A stretch of 64,000 nucleotides of DNA from Acridotheres tristis (taxonomy: Eukaryota; Chordata; Aves; Passeriformes; Sturnidae): NCBI GenBank assembly GCA_037013685.1, contig CM072899.1, positions 9,776,479 through 9,840,478 on the forward strand, written 5' to 3'. A program made the position numbers and the translations under genes. Positions 13,392-23,700 of this stretch are shown one piece after another; positions within the stretch are counted from its first letter, which is position 1; every line of letters begins with the position of its first letter. The notes under the pieces were generated by a model that saw only the letters and a program-made list of their open reading frames with translations, had not been told where the DNA came from and ran no database searches.

Positions 13392-13398
13392 ATTTATA
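13392..13398 (-). promoter_or_regulatory. TATA-like box, minus strand
   Basis: The minus strand reads GCGCTTATAAATTACC. The TATAAAT core lies in a locally AT-richer island of about 100 bp between two CpG-dense lobes. The same block reads TTTATAAG on the plus strand, so it could serve either direction. Other words in the block (CTTTGAGC, AGGTCA, CATTAG) resemble common factor sites but are too short to prove anything. Confidence 0.35.
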
Positions 13399-14290
13399 AG
13401 CGCTTTCTTCCTGACCTCTCGTGTCTGTTGTCTAATGAGGGAGCTTTGAGCATCACCCATCCTGCTGAGTGGAAAAACACCGGCACGGCCTCTTCTTTGC
13501 TGGGGAGGGGGGAGCCTAAAGGAGGGGGTGTGGGGGAGGAGGGGCCATGCCGCAGACACGGCGGCGGAGCCCGGGCTGGCAGGCGGCCGCGGGCCGGGGG
13601 GGAGGGGCGGGCGGGTGCGGGGCAGCGGCCGCCGCCTCGGGGGGGCCGCCCGGGGCTGCCCCCCCTCCCCCGCGGCTGCCGCGGGCAGCGGGAGCGGCAG
13701 CGGGGCCGCCCCGAGCCGGCCCGAGGGACCCGGCCCTTGTCCCGCGGCTGCGGCGGCGGGCAGGGAGCGGAGCGAGGTCTCCCAGCCGCTCATCTCCTCT
13801 CGGTGTTTTTCATATTCGTACATTTTTTGAATCGCTGTTTTTTATCTTTACACAGAGTGCCCTTCTCATAGGAAAAGCATCCCACGGCGCTGTCACCGCC
13901 GCTGCCCGTGCCTGTTCCGCGGCCCTCCTCTGCTCCTCCGCGGCCACTTTTCTTCTCGGAGCCCCGGGGGCTGGACCCTGGACCCGGTGCCGCTCTGCCA
14001 GGCTTTCGGGACAGGTTTGGTCCCGCAGCCGTCTGCTGCTGGAGGAGGCAACACGGGAGCGTGGCCTGGCAGGTGCCTGGGAGGCTGGGATATCCCTGCT
14101 CTGCCCTGCCGCCTCCCCAAAGCGCGATCCCCGGCACCGGGAAGTCCCGGTCGCAGCAGGAGAACAAAGTACGGCCGGGGGCCGGGGAGATCGGCGGAGA
14201 AAATGAGCAGGGCAAGGTTTTGTTTTGCATCGGGTTTCACAGAACCGAAAGCCGGTCCTCTTCCCCTGCAGGCGAACGGGTATATGACTC

Positions 14291-15481
14291 AAACATGTCC
14301 CTGCTCTCCTACCTGCATCCCCTCGGTTCTCTTAATGAAATAATACAGCGGCAGAGAGGATCGCGAGGAATTTTCATATAACCCCTGCTGAAGACTTAGT
14401 AAGATCCTCTGTACTGCAAAATACCATTTGCATTGCGGGAGTACTGTTGTGGTGAAAAGGAGATTTTTGGGCCATCTGCGTTTCAGAGAAATTCCGCGGT
14501 GCTAACCTTGCACAGGGAACAGCAGGGATGGACCAAAGGAGAGTGAATAGTCCCCACATCTCTGCTCTCTAGGTTTTCCCACATACAAGATGCTACCTCT
14601 CTACACCACAAACTAGGACAGCAGTCACTGGGGGACCACCTCCGGAACCCATCATCTATGCACAGGCTTCTGGGGGGATCAAATTCCATCACAGCAGCCT
14701 CCAGGGAGGTATCAGAAAAGGCTGATTTCCTCAGCTGGTTCTTGCAAAAGCTGCACCATTCTGCACACCTTTTGATGGCAATACAGGATGCCAAAAACAC
14801 TGTGCCACAGTCACACATGCGATTTTCCCTTACTCCAGTGCATTCTGTGGTTTTCAGTATCCAAGCTGATTTGGAACGTGAGTAGGTTTTTAGCAGAAAA
14901 CCAGGTAGAGATATAGGATATACACAGCTAATTGATGACATATCTCCACTGAGCAGCCGCGTTTAAGCTCATAACGATGTAGTCCATGCTGCCACCTATG
15001 TCTTCTGATTCACAAGGCTTCTTGTGTACTGCAACTTTGATTCGTAGGCATCCTTCACAGAAGGCAGCTCACATTTTGTGAGGCTCCATGAGGGACCACA
15101 AACAGGCAGCTCTGGCTGCACTACGGAATGAAGCAAAAGCTTCAGCTCAGCCACTTGTTTGGTTGCAGTGAGGATGCCTAGATGCAGATTAGGAACCAGC
15201 AGTCACATCAGTGAAATGTAAGTAGTGGCTGGAGCCTTGTATGTGTGAAGGATCCTGCCAGCACAGCTGTACCACTGACAGCAGTGGAATATTTTGCTCT
15301 AGTTCTCTAGAGGAATCAAAGTATTTTGTCTCTTGCTCTCTTTTTCTGTTGCTCCGCACTCGTTAAAGTCAGCCACACAAAGCACATGGTTGCTCTCTCT
15401 GTTTAAAAAAAATCACGATTGGGGTAAAAGACCAATAGCCAAAGCTATTTTGAAGTCAGAGGTATGTAAACAGTACCCGGA
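14291..15481. other. Unique non-coding DNA
   Basis: Ordinary moderate-GC sequence. The 152-codon minus-strand frame at 14483-14941 is Cys/Ser-rich with no recognisable domain, and the plus strand opposite it is also open for 75 codons. No gene is called. Confidence 0.5.

Positions 15482-15538
<57 letters not shown>
15482..15538 (+). repeat. (AAT)19 microsatellite
   Basis: Nineteen uninterrupted AAT units are followed by an interrupted tail (TAGTAATAATATTAAT). The poly-Ile and poly-Leu frames that cross it are artefacts. The purity suggests recent length change and a probably polymorphic locus. Confidence 0.97.
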
Positions 15539-15539
<1 letters not shown>

Positions 15540-16297
15540 GTAATAATATTAATTTTTTAAAAAGTCCTTTTGTGTCATAAACATGCACATTTCTATCTGC
15601 TATTTCATTATGAGACAGCACAACTAAAAATGTGCCTGATGAATATTTGGGGAACTCTGCCTTCAGCTGCAGTGGCGTACAGCAACACTTACGCTTCTGG
15701 CTTCTCCACTCTCTTATGTAACCAAAATCACAAGTTAGAGCCCAAATCACAAAGCATAAGCATGTGTACAATATTAAGCATACAAATGGTGTCTGAAATT
15801 ACTATCCTTTTCATGTAGGTCTGTTTTTAATCTGTTAGAATTTTTGCTTCTGCAGCTTTGCTGATTTTGGTGTCCACTGAAGCAGTTCATAATTCAATCA
15901 AGCCTAACCCCTTAAAAACCCCATTGAGAAGACATTAACCCAAATTTAACTAAAGCCAAAATCACTCTGGCTACGAGTAGGTGGAGTTCAAATGACTTTT
16001 ATACCTCGAGTGTATCCTGTATCAAGATGCTATAGCAAGTAGAACACCATATCCCTGTGGCTGCTTTGGCAGCGTGGCAGGTTTTTGCACCCCAGTCCAA
16101 GGCACAGGTTTGCCATTACCTTCCTTTGAGTTTTCCCTCTTTCTCTGAGACTATTTTTGCCATTACCATGCTGATCTTCTTGCTGGAGTTTTAAGGTGTT
16201 GGATGCTGATACAGCGAGTGCCTCTTGTATCTGTTTAATCCGATAACACAACTCTTTTTTAATCTCCACGTCTGGGTCACAGGGTTTAAAAAAGACA
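15539..16297. other. Unique non-coding DNA
   Basis: I see no repeat or exon. The minus-strand frame at 16030-16269 (79 codons, Lys/Gln-rich near its start) has no recognised domain and is not called. Confidence 0.5.
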
Positions 16298-16409
16298 CTG
16301 GGCCAAATCCCCAGCTTGGCTACAACGTGTGGAAATCTACTGAGATGGCACGAAAGTCAGTAGAGATTCACTGTATTTGCACCCGGGTAAAGAGGTCTCA
16401 AGGGGCAGG
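16298..16409. repeat. Ancient palindromic (hairpin-type) amniote repeat
   Basis: The segment starts CTGGGCCAAATCC and ends near AAGGGGCAGGG. Its centre is an imperfect inverted repeat: AATCTACTGA (about 16334) against TCAGTAGAGATT (about 16357), with one 2-base indel in the arms. It resembles the old reptile/bird repeat with the scheme 'gggccaaatcctcagctggtgtaaat ... gaagtcaatggag ... atttacaccagctgaggatctggccc', itself a near-palindrome, possibly a MITE-like or structured element. The family name is not certain. Confidence 0.5.
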
Positions 16410-19400
16410 GATGTGAGTGCCAGATTTCAGAAGGATGAATATTAACCCAAGGGTATGGCAGAGCTACTTCAGGTTTCCATAAGGTGAGGTGGAGGGAGGG
16501 GCATTACATCAGGACCTAAAATATGCTCATCAGCAAATTCTCATTAATTTTGAAACGGTAACCGATATAATATTTCTGAATTTTTCAGGAGAAACCGTGT
16601 TTTCATTGTTTGGCTGCTAGAGGGAACATGATGTTTCATGGACTCAGGACCAAGATGGGGCATGGACAAAGAGGAAATTTGGCAGGGATTGGGAAGATTT
16701 TACAAGTAAACATTAAAATTAGAAAAAAGCAAAGTTCATTCAGGCGTGAAGTCCAGCAGTAGGAGAGAAATGGACAGCATTGTCTGTAAAGAATTGTGTA
16801 AGCAAGAATGGCAAAAGATGGTCTGAATAGGTCCATTGCATTAATAATTGTCTATACATGAATTTCCTACACAAAGTTATATGGGATCAGTCTTTGGGGA
16901 TCCCTTATGTAGCAGAGGATCCTGAGCATGAAAAAGGGAAGCAGATTTTGTAAGGGATTTGCATATCATGGAGTGACTCTGGATTGCAGATTTTAAGCAT
17001 TACTAAATTGGGGAATAAACTGTTTCTATTGCTGTTACATACCAGGATATCTCACTAATCCACACAATCCACTAAGTTGCTGTAGTTTTAGTCTGTGTTT
17101 ATTTTAGATGAAATTATGGCCTGGACAGTTAATTTTTCTTAGTTTATCCATATAATTCATATATAAATAAGGTATCAAACAGAAACCAAAACATGACCTG
17201 TGTTTTTGGTACACTCCCCATCATGTGAACCTGCCAGTGATAGAGCCCTGCACCCGGTTTACAAGTCAAACACAAAGGCAATGAAAAACCACAGGTCTTC
17301 TTGAAAAGTAGCCAGTTGGCATTAAATTCTCTTACTTTAATGCTCTGGGTGGCCTATTTTGGTTATATTTGAGATGGCCTAGCATTATGGGATTGCCTGC
17401 ACCGGTCCTTTCCTTACATCAAGCTAATTACAAATTAACTTGAGGCACTTAGCAAGGTTGAGAGGCTGGAGCTGGTCTTTTCTGAACACCGGTTGAGTTT
17501 GGAAATTCCTGTTGCTTTACACGGGCTGATTCCTAAAGTGAGGGGCAAACACAGAGAAACCAAAGTGGTCACACTGGCTGTTGAAAAAAGTGAGTGTATC
17601 AAGTTAACTGACAGTCAGCTACCTGCAAATAAAAACCTCTCATATATCCAAAGGTTTTCACTGGGATTTTCAAGATCTCCTGAGCAATTTAAAATCCTTG
17701 AAAGGAATGCACTATAGAATGAAAAATATAAGTATTATTAAAGAATGTCTCTGAACTGAAAGCCAGCCAGTTTCATAAAAATGAGCTAAAAAAGCAATAA
17801 CAGGTACTCTGTCTCCTGCTGGATGCTGTATGTACCGTATGTTTTGTATTTTGGAAGTCACTTTAAAACAATGTTTTTTTCTTCGTTATTGCTGTTGGGA
17901 AGAACAGTAGAAGAACTATGTATAAATGCGATTAAAGTAATCTAATTAAAAAAATAAACAATATGCTTTCATCTTCAATTCATCTCCAGTCATTTGGGAT
18001 CTAACTAAAAAAAAAATAAAGATAAAAATTCAGAAGTTCAGAAAGGATTTTGAAAGACAACTGTTTCCCTTTAAGATTAATGATAATCATACTTGTGTGT
18101 TCAAGGGAGAATAGATCCAGTGTTATGTAACAGGATAAAGAAACAAAATCCTTTTTCCTTAAATTAAAATAACCAGTATGTGTGTGAATTTTAGTCAATC
18201 ACTGAAAATTCAGGAAACCCATTTTCTTTCACAATTGCATTCCACATGCTAAAATTGACGTCTTCTGATTTTAAACAGAATCGCAGTAATTAGAGAAAAA
18301 AAAGATTTGTTTGTTCCATTTGACCACACTTTGCCAATAGAGGATTGTTCCCTAGGGAAAATTCTGTGGCACTTGCCCTGTGCAAAAATCCAAATATGTA
18401 CTCATCTTTTTATATTATGTGGCATTAGCAAATCCAATTATTGCACTTCCCAGTTGTTTGTTTGTTTTTTTTTCTTTTTAATCTGATTACCTAGTACTGG
18501 ATATATGATAACTTATCTCTCTTAATTTTTTTTGCCTGAACTATTACATAACAGTTCATATAAAAATCTTGCAATGCCTGCCTAATTTGCCAAAACCAGG
18601 AGAAGATTAACAGGTAATGGATTTTTTTATGTTGGCATTGTTCTTTGCTGGCTCAATCATGTAAAATTTGTTTTAAAAGCCACCCAAGAAAATAATTTCC
18701 TACCATAGAACCTCCATTTTCCACTTCTGTATTTTACAGAAGCACTCATATCAGAATTTCTGCATCAGTATTTGACACATAGAATTCCTCTATCACATGA
18801 GTTGAATTTTCCAAAAGAAGGCAAATGGTAGTATGAATAACCAAGATATAAGCCCTGAAAACGCTAAGTTGCTGAATGTACTTGCTAAAAAAAAAAAAAA
18901 GACATCTTGTTGGATCTAATTCTGGACTCATTGTTTGATGATCCCAAAGCAGAGCAGTTGGGATTTGCATAGAAAGGCTTTGCTGAGCTCAGGTGATGTT
19001 CACTTGTGCATAGGAGAAGCTCATGTGAGCTTTGCTGAGCGACTCTGAGCTTTGTCTGTGGATGGGCAAAGTAAACGGTGAAGATGTGTGTCCTTGCACA
19101 TGTCCACACTCAATGTTTTCAGTCCTGAAAGCGAAGCTTTACATCTGGGCAGTGTAAGTGATGTTCCCTCACTGCACCAAGTGCTCTGTTAGCGCTACTC
19201 CAGTAACACAAGGTGTGCTTGGAGAAGATGCACATGGTGAATATGCCTCTTTCCCTGCTAGTAACACACCTGCCGTGCTGCAGCTAAATATTCTGCTGCA
19301 CAGCCTGCAGAGATTTCTTGGGGCTCATGAGCACAACAGTCCTGCCAAGTCAAGATCGTTACATGGGTGCAGCAAAGGTGATATGGAATCTGGGAAGCCA

Positions 19401-20149
19401 CAGGAGATGTAAGTTGAGAGACAAGGAAGAAGTTGTGGCAGACCCCCTCTGAAAGCAATAAAAGGTCAATAGAGTCTGAGGCTGCCCTGCAGAACCACTT
19501 CCATTTCCATTTGGAGCTGATTATTGAGCTGGGCAGGGTTGGCCTAGCCATATCCTGGGTGACAGTAGACATCACAGTGGAAAATAGTCCCAAAATGTGG
19601 ACAAAAGCAGTGGAGAACTTGCCGAGGCAGTTGAGCCTTCATGACTTACAGAATCAGAAAAGCTGATGGATTAAACTCACTGAAGAAGAAGAAGAGTGAT
19701 CACCTGAGTGAATGAATACATACTCACACTTCTTTCTATTTGCTTATGGGTCCCTCTGCTCCCTTCCCTCTCAAAGTGATGGTGAAACAGTTATGAGGAG
19801 TGTATAATTTTCAATTACTTCATTTATTCTGACAAATTACATTGGTAGATATAGACAAACGGGGAGAAAATACCGTAACAAACAAAACCATTCCCAAATG
19901 CATACTCATACGAGTTCAGACAGATAGAATTTCTAGGTGAATTAATGCACTGCAAGCAGAGAAAGGGCTTCAAATGCCTGAGTGTCTAGAAAAAAGAAGA
20001 AATTTAAAAAGAACCCTGCAAGCTATCCAGCAACTGCTCGTCCAGTATCATGATTTTAATTAACAGAACTGGAAAGCAAGCATATAATATAAACTTAAAA
20101 ACACAGCGCTTCGGTTTTCCAGACTACCAGTCCAAATGCTAAACAAATT
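16410..20149. other. Unique AT-rich non-coding DNA
   Basis: AT-rich with several T and A runs (for example A14 at 18887-18900). No exon, RNA gene or clear repeat is seen. The longest open frame (19258-19593, minus, 111 codons) is unrecognised and is opposed by an open plus frame. Confidence 0.55.
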
Positions 20150-20770
20150 GCTTGCATCTGGCGGAAGGGAGGCAGAGCGGGCGGCGGGAGCGCCGCTTTA
20201 GCTCGGACCGAGAGCCGCGGAGCATCCGCCGCGCCCGGCGTGTGCCTGCCCGGCGTGTGCCTGCCCGGTGCATCCCTGCCCGGTGCGTCCCTGCCCGGCG
20301 TGTCCCTGCCCGGTGCATCCCTGCCCGGTGCGTCCCTGCCCGGCGTGTCCCTGCCCGGCGTGTCCCTGCCCGGTGTGTCCCTGCCCGGTGCGTTTTCCTG
20401 CCCGGTGTGTCCCTGCCCGGTGCATCCCTGCCCGATATGTCCCTGCCCGGCGTGTCCCTGCCCGGTGCGTTTTCCTGCCCGGTGTGTCCCTGCCCGGTGC
20501 GTGTCCCTGCCCGGTGTGTCCCTGCCCGGTGCGTGTCCCTGCCCGGTGCATCCCTGCCCGGCATGTCCCTGCCCGGTGCGTGTCCCTGCCCGATATGTCC
20601 CTGCCCGGTGCGTGTCCCTGCCCGGTTCATCCCTGCCCGGTGTGTCCCTGCCCGCCCGCCCCGGCCCCGCCGGGCACGAACACTTGAAGCATTGCCCGCG
20701 TGCTCCGAGGAGATGCCTGGGCTTCCACCTCCGCAAGGCAGAACTGTCACTGAGGGGACGCCAGCGGCTC
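20150..20770. promoter_or_regulatory. CpG island containing a minisatellite
   Basis: CpG-dense flanks (20155-20235 and 20653-20710) surround a GC-rich tandem array in which most units carry a CpG. The left flank holds an inverted repeat GCGGCG-GGAG-CGCCGC (20181-20196) and CTCGG-A-CCGAG (20202-20212). It could be a real promoter or simply an island made by array expansion. No gene start is identified on either side. Confidence 0.5.
20236..20652 (+). repeat. 27-unit GC-rich minisatellite (15/17 bp)
   Basis: Counting by hand gives 27 tandem units of the form CGGYRYRTCCCTGCC: 21 units of 15 bp and 6 of 17 bp, the longer ones carrying GCGTGTCCC or GCGTTTTCC. Variant units (GCATCC, GCGTCC, GTGTCC, CGATATGTCC) are interspersed. 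Each minus-strand unit carries GGCAGGG, and consecutive units give the pattern GGG-N2-GGG-N7-GGG-N2-GGG, a canonical G-quadruplex motif repeated along the array. The unit lacks stop codons in most frames and is a multiple of three in length, so long Gly-Arg-Asp-Thr/Pro (minus) and Pro-Ala-Arg-Cys (plus) frames arise without coding significance. It is not a CRISPR array because it has no spacers. Confidence 0.95.
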
Positions 20771-23700
20771 CTAGGCGTGGGTGACCTTGATCCTTCCCAA
20801 GCAGTTACCTTTTCTGGACCTTTGGCATGCTCCCAAGTGATCTTTCAGCCAGAATCTCCGTGGCCTAAAATAAATTCAGCAATATTCACTGCGGCATCCC
20901 CGCACTTCTCTTTTGGGATACCTGACGCTTATGTCCCAACCTGGGCACAGACTGCTTTTGGAAAGTTTATCTGGGTGCAGCAGCAACACCACCAACTCAG
21001 CAGTGCATCCTTGCAGAGAGCGATTTCTGCCTCTGTCTCTCCAAGCCAGAGCAATCCTGCTTTGTTGTCTGTACACGAGAAGGTGGGGAAACAAGAGGAT
21101 GGAATAGGCTCAGGACACAGCACAAACTATCCAGACTTGGTCCTCTAAATCTCTTTGGCCAATGTTAGCCAGCTCTGATTTGTATCAAAGCCCAATATTA
21201 TCACTTACTGATTATTAAATGTGCCACAAATGGTTAATACTTTGTGAACAGCTGGTCACAGGCTGCTTGTAGCACTGAGCAATTGTCTTACTCTCTGTGT
21301 CAGCCAAAGTTCTCAAGTTTTGTCCTTTTTACTTCTGCAAGTTTGTCTGTTGGGCTCATGAAGTTCATGGGGAGAAGTGTGAAAACTTGCCCTTGTACTC
21401 CCACATTTCCTTGAGAAGCACATCCCAGGAAACTGTGGAGCAGCCAAAGTGGATTTGGGATGCCCTTGGCACTCACAGACACCCTTGACCCCTGTTGCCT
21501 CACAGCAATTTGTGCTGGAGGCCGTGGGCATCATGGAGGAGCTGCACGGCCAGGCTGGGCTGTGGCAGTGAGCAGGCATCATCCTGAGCAGCAGGGCCTG
21601 GGACTGCGTGCTGACACAGCTGAATAAACCATGGAGCAGGGGCACAGAGTGGAGAGTGTGCTGGACCTCTGGGAGCTTTTCCATCCAGTGTCTCCAGAGG
21701 TCCATGAAACCACGCGGAGAGAGGTACAGCATGTATCAGGCACATCCCCTGGCCTGCTGGAGCTCAGGACCATCTCGGGCACCATCTCCAGCCAGAGCAG
21801 AGGATGCTGCCACATGCCCACTTCACCTGGCTTCAGCTCAGGGCTCCCCTCAAGCTGAATTCATGCCACCCCAGAAGTTTTTGCATGTGCCAATGCCTGA
21901 ATTTTGCATCCCTACTCGGAGATGAAGCTCCCAGTTCTCCCAGTAAGATACAGGTTTAAATACAGGTCATGTTTCTGCTGTTTTCCACCAGCAAAACAGC
22001 TGTTTGCTCTAAACATGAAGATATTTTTGTAAGAGCAAAAGCATGAATTATTTCAAACTTGCCTCAGGATGAATTTTCAAGGGTACTGCGGAGACTGTTT
22101 CCACAACAAAACGGGAGCTCTTCTCCTACTGAATTGTTCATGTTACTTTCATGAATGCTAGAAAAGAGGCTGGCTTTTTTAAAATGTCAGCAGATACCTG
22201 GAATGGGAATTTGTTTCCATAAATCCTTTGGAAACTATTGTTGTTGATGTTGTCTAATCCGAGCAAAAGTTCAATTTGGCAATTTTTATTAAGCCTTGCT
22301 GTTAGGTATAGGCAATTAGCTTAACAAAATATCAGATAGGATCTCTGCTGTGTTTGCAATGCCTGTTGCTCTGATCCTTACCTGGTGGGAAATGGTTTTG
22401 GAGGAGCATACCACATCTTTGTAGCTGTTTACATCACATTTCTGACAGAGCTCCACCCTGCTTTCCCCATTTGTACTTTGTTTTTCATGAATAAAGGTCA
22501 TGGCATTGGCATCACAAAAAAATATTGTTGCTGTAGAAGGAATTCAGCTGTCCCCTCTGGGTAATAAACAATAATGTACTCCAAGGCTGGCAGGGCAGCA
22601 ATCAGAGATGGAAGAGAAGGCCAAGATCCACTGAGATCTCTGCAGACCTCCAGCATCCCTGTCTCCCTGCCTGTGCTGGGCCGATGCAGACTCTGCATAG
22701 CCTCTAATATTTTGCCCAACCTAGATTTAGGCACCCCCAGCTGTTGGCAGTGGGTCTGTTGTGGGTACCTGCCTCCCAGCCAGTCACACTACTGGAACTT
22801 GCTGTCTCATAGTCAAAGGGCATTTTCTCTGCAACAATGTCATACATTAGCCCAACACTCCCTGTGTGTTGGTGGCCTGGGGACATGGTTACCAGATGTA
22901 GTTGCCAACCACTGCTTGTCTCTGCTCTGGAGTGCTCTCCCAGGAGGTGCTGTGGCCAGAGCACGTTGTTTAGTCTGCTGGTTGTGTGGGACTCTGACCT
23001 GGTTGTAGCCCAGCTATACAATACATCATTTTAGCCGTGTTGTATCTAGATCAGGGAATAAATGTATAGGAGCTACGTTTATTGTATTGTACAACCCTTG
23101 ATTCAGCTGTAAAGTAAATGAGATCTCTCCTATGCTTCTGTATTAACATCCACATTGACCTTCATGTTTGTGCTCATGTCAAAATCACCACTTGTCTTTT
23201 GGCTCAAAAGCCATTCTTCTAATCTTTTGTTATGTGTGAGGCTCTCAAGCTGTCTGGTTTTTTTTTCCTCCTTTAAAGCTGCCAGTACTTTCCAGCAAGG
23301 TGAAATTTTAAATAACTGCAATATTCCAGGAGTAATTTCATCACCAGTGCCTGTAGAAACACTCCCCTAAACTTATGGTCCATGGTTTTATGATTCTCTG
23401 GGCATGGACCAAAATTTCAATTGTTCTGAGAATATGAGGGAAATGAAGTTGCTGCATTATTGCTACAGCCAAGGACACACAACAGCCAACAAGCAAAAGT
23501 TCAACATCAAAAGCATCAGGAATACTTTTAGAACGAACACTACTCAAACAATTCCCAATTCAGTAGAAACACATTGGAGAAAAATCTCCAGGTTAGGCAG
23601 ACCTTGAGCTTCCTTTTCCAGGATCACACCAGCTGAGTAGCAAATACAATTCTACAGAAATACTTCGGGATTTTATTAGTAAACAGCCTAGAGGTGAATT

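Larger units (their letters stand above)
13030..14290. promoter_or_regulatory. CpG island, main promoter candidate
   Basis: Dense CpG sequence in two lobes (about 13040-13385 and 13530-13790), with a weaker third at 13860-14290. The lobes are separated by lower-GC segments near 13385-13500 and 13795-13860. It contains a GC-rich trinucleotide tract ending in (CAG)5 at 13229-13243 and a (GCCC)n tract at 13251-13270. CpG islands of this size in vertebrates normally mark transcription start sites, often bidirectional ones. Long frames are open on both strands (353 codons minus, 280 and 219 plus). They mutually overlap and are Ala/Pro/Arg/Gly-rich, as expected when GC content removes stops. I cannot name the gene served, if any. 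Confidence 0.75.

Noticed and set aside
12762..13823. 353-codon minus-strand open frame across the CpG island
   Set aside because: Its composition is Ala/Pro/Arg-rich, it contains homopolymer alanine from a trinucleotide tract, overlapping plus-strand frames of 219-280 codons are equally open, and no known domain appears. A short stretch after an internal Met (about 13463, reading MGDAQSSLIRQQ) looks more protein-like but matches nothing I recognise.
13029..14381. Plus-strand frames of 280, 219 and 157 codons in the CpG island
   Set aside because: They are Gly/Arg/Pro/Ala-rich, mutually overlapping and overlapped on the other strand. This is expected from GC-rich DNA with few stops.
15333..15771. 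Poly-isoleucine and poly-leucine open frames
   Set aside because: They are the translation of the (AAT)19 microsatellite.
20236..20652. CRISPR-like array
   Set aside because: The units are contiguous, with no unique spacers between repeats. It is a tandem minisatellite in a vertebrate-type genome.
20095..21148. Long frames (up to 302 codons) with Gly-Arg-Asp-Thr/Pro or Pro-Ala-Arg-Cys repeats
   Set aside because: They are produced by a 15-bp minisatellite lacking stops, and several frames are open on both strands at once. The 17-bp units shift frame repeatedly, so no single frame is preserved.
21300..21930. Possible gene or retroelement, because several frames of 80-139 codons cluster here
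   Set aside because: Frames are open on both strands, with no domain, no LTR or LINE landmarks and no convincing splice sites.
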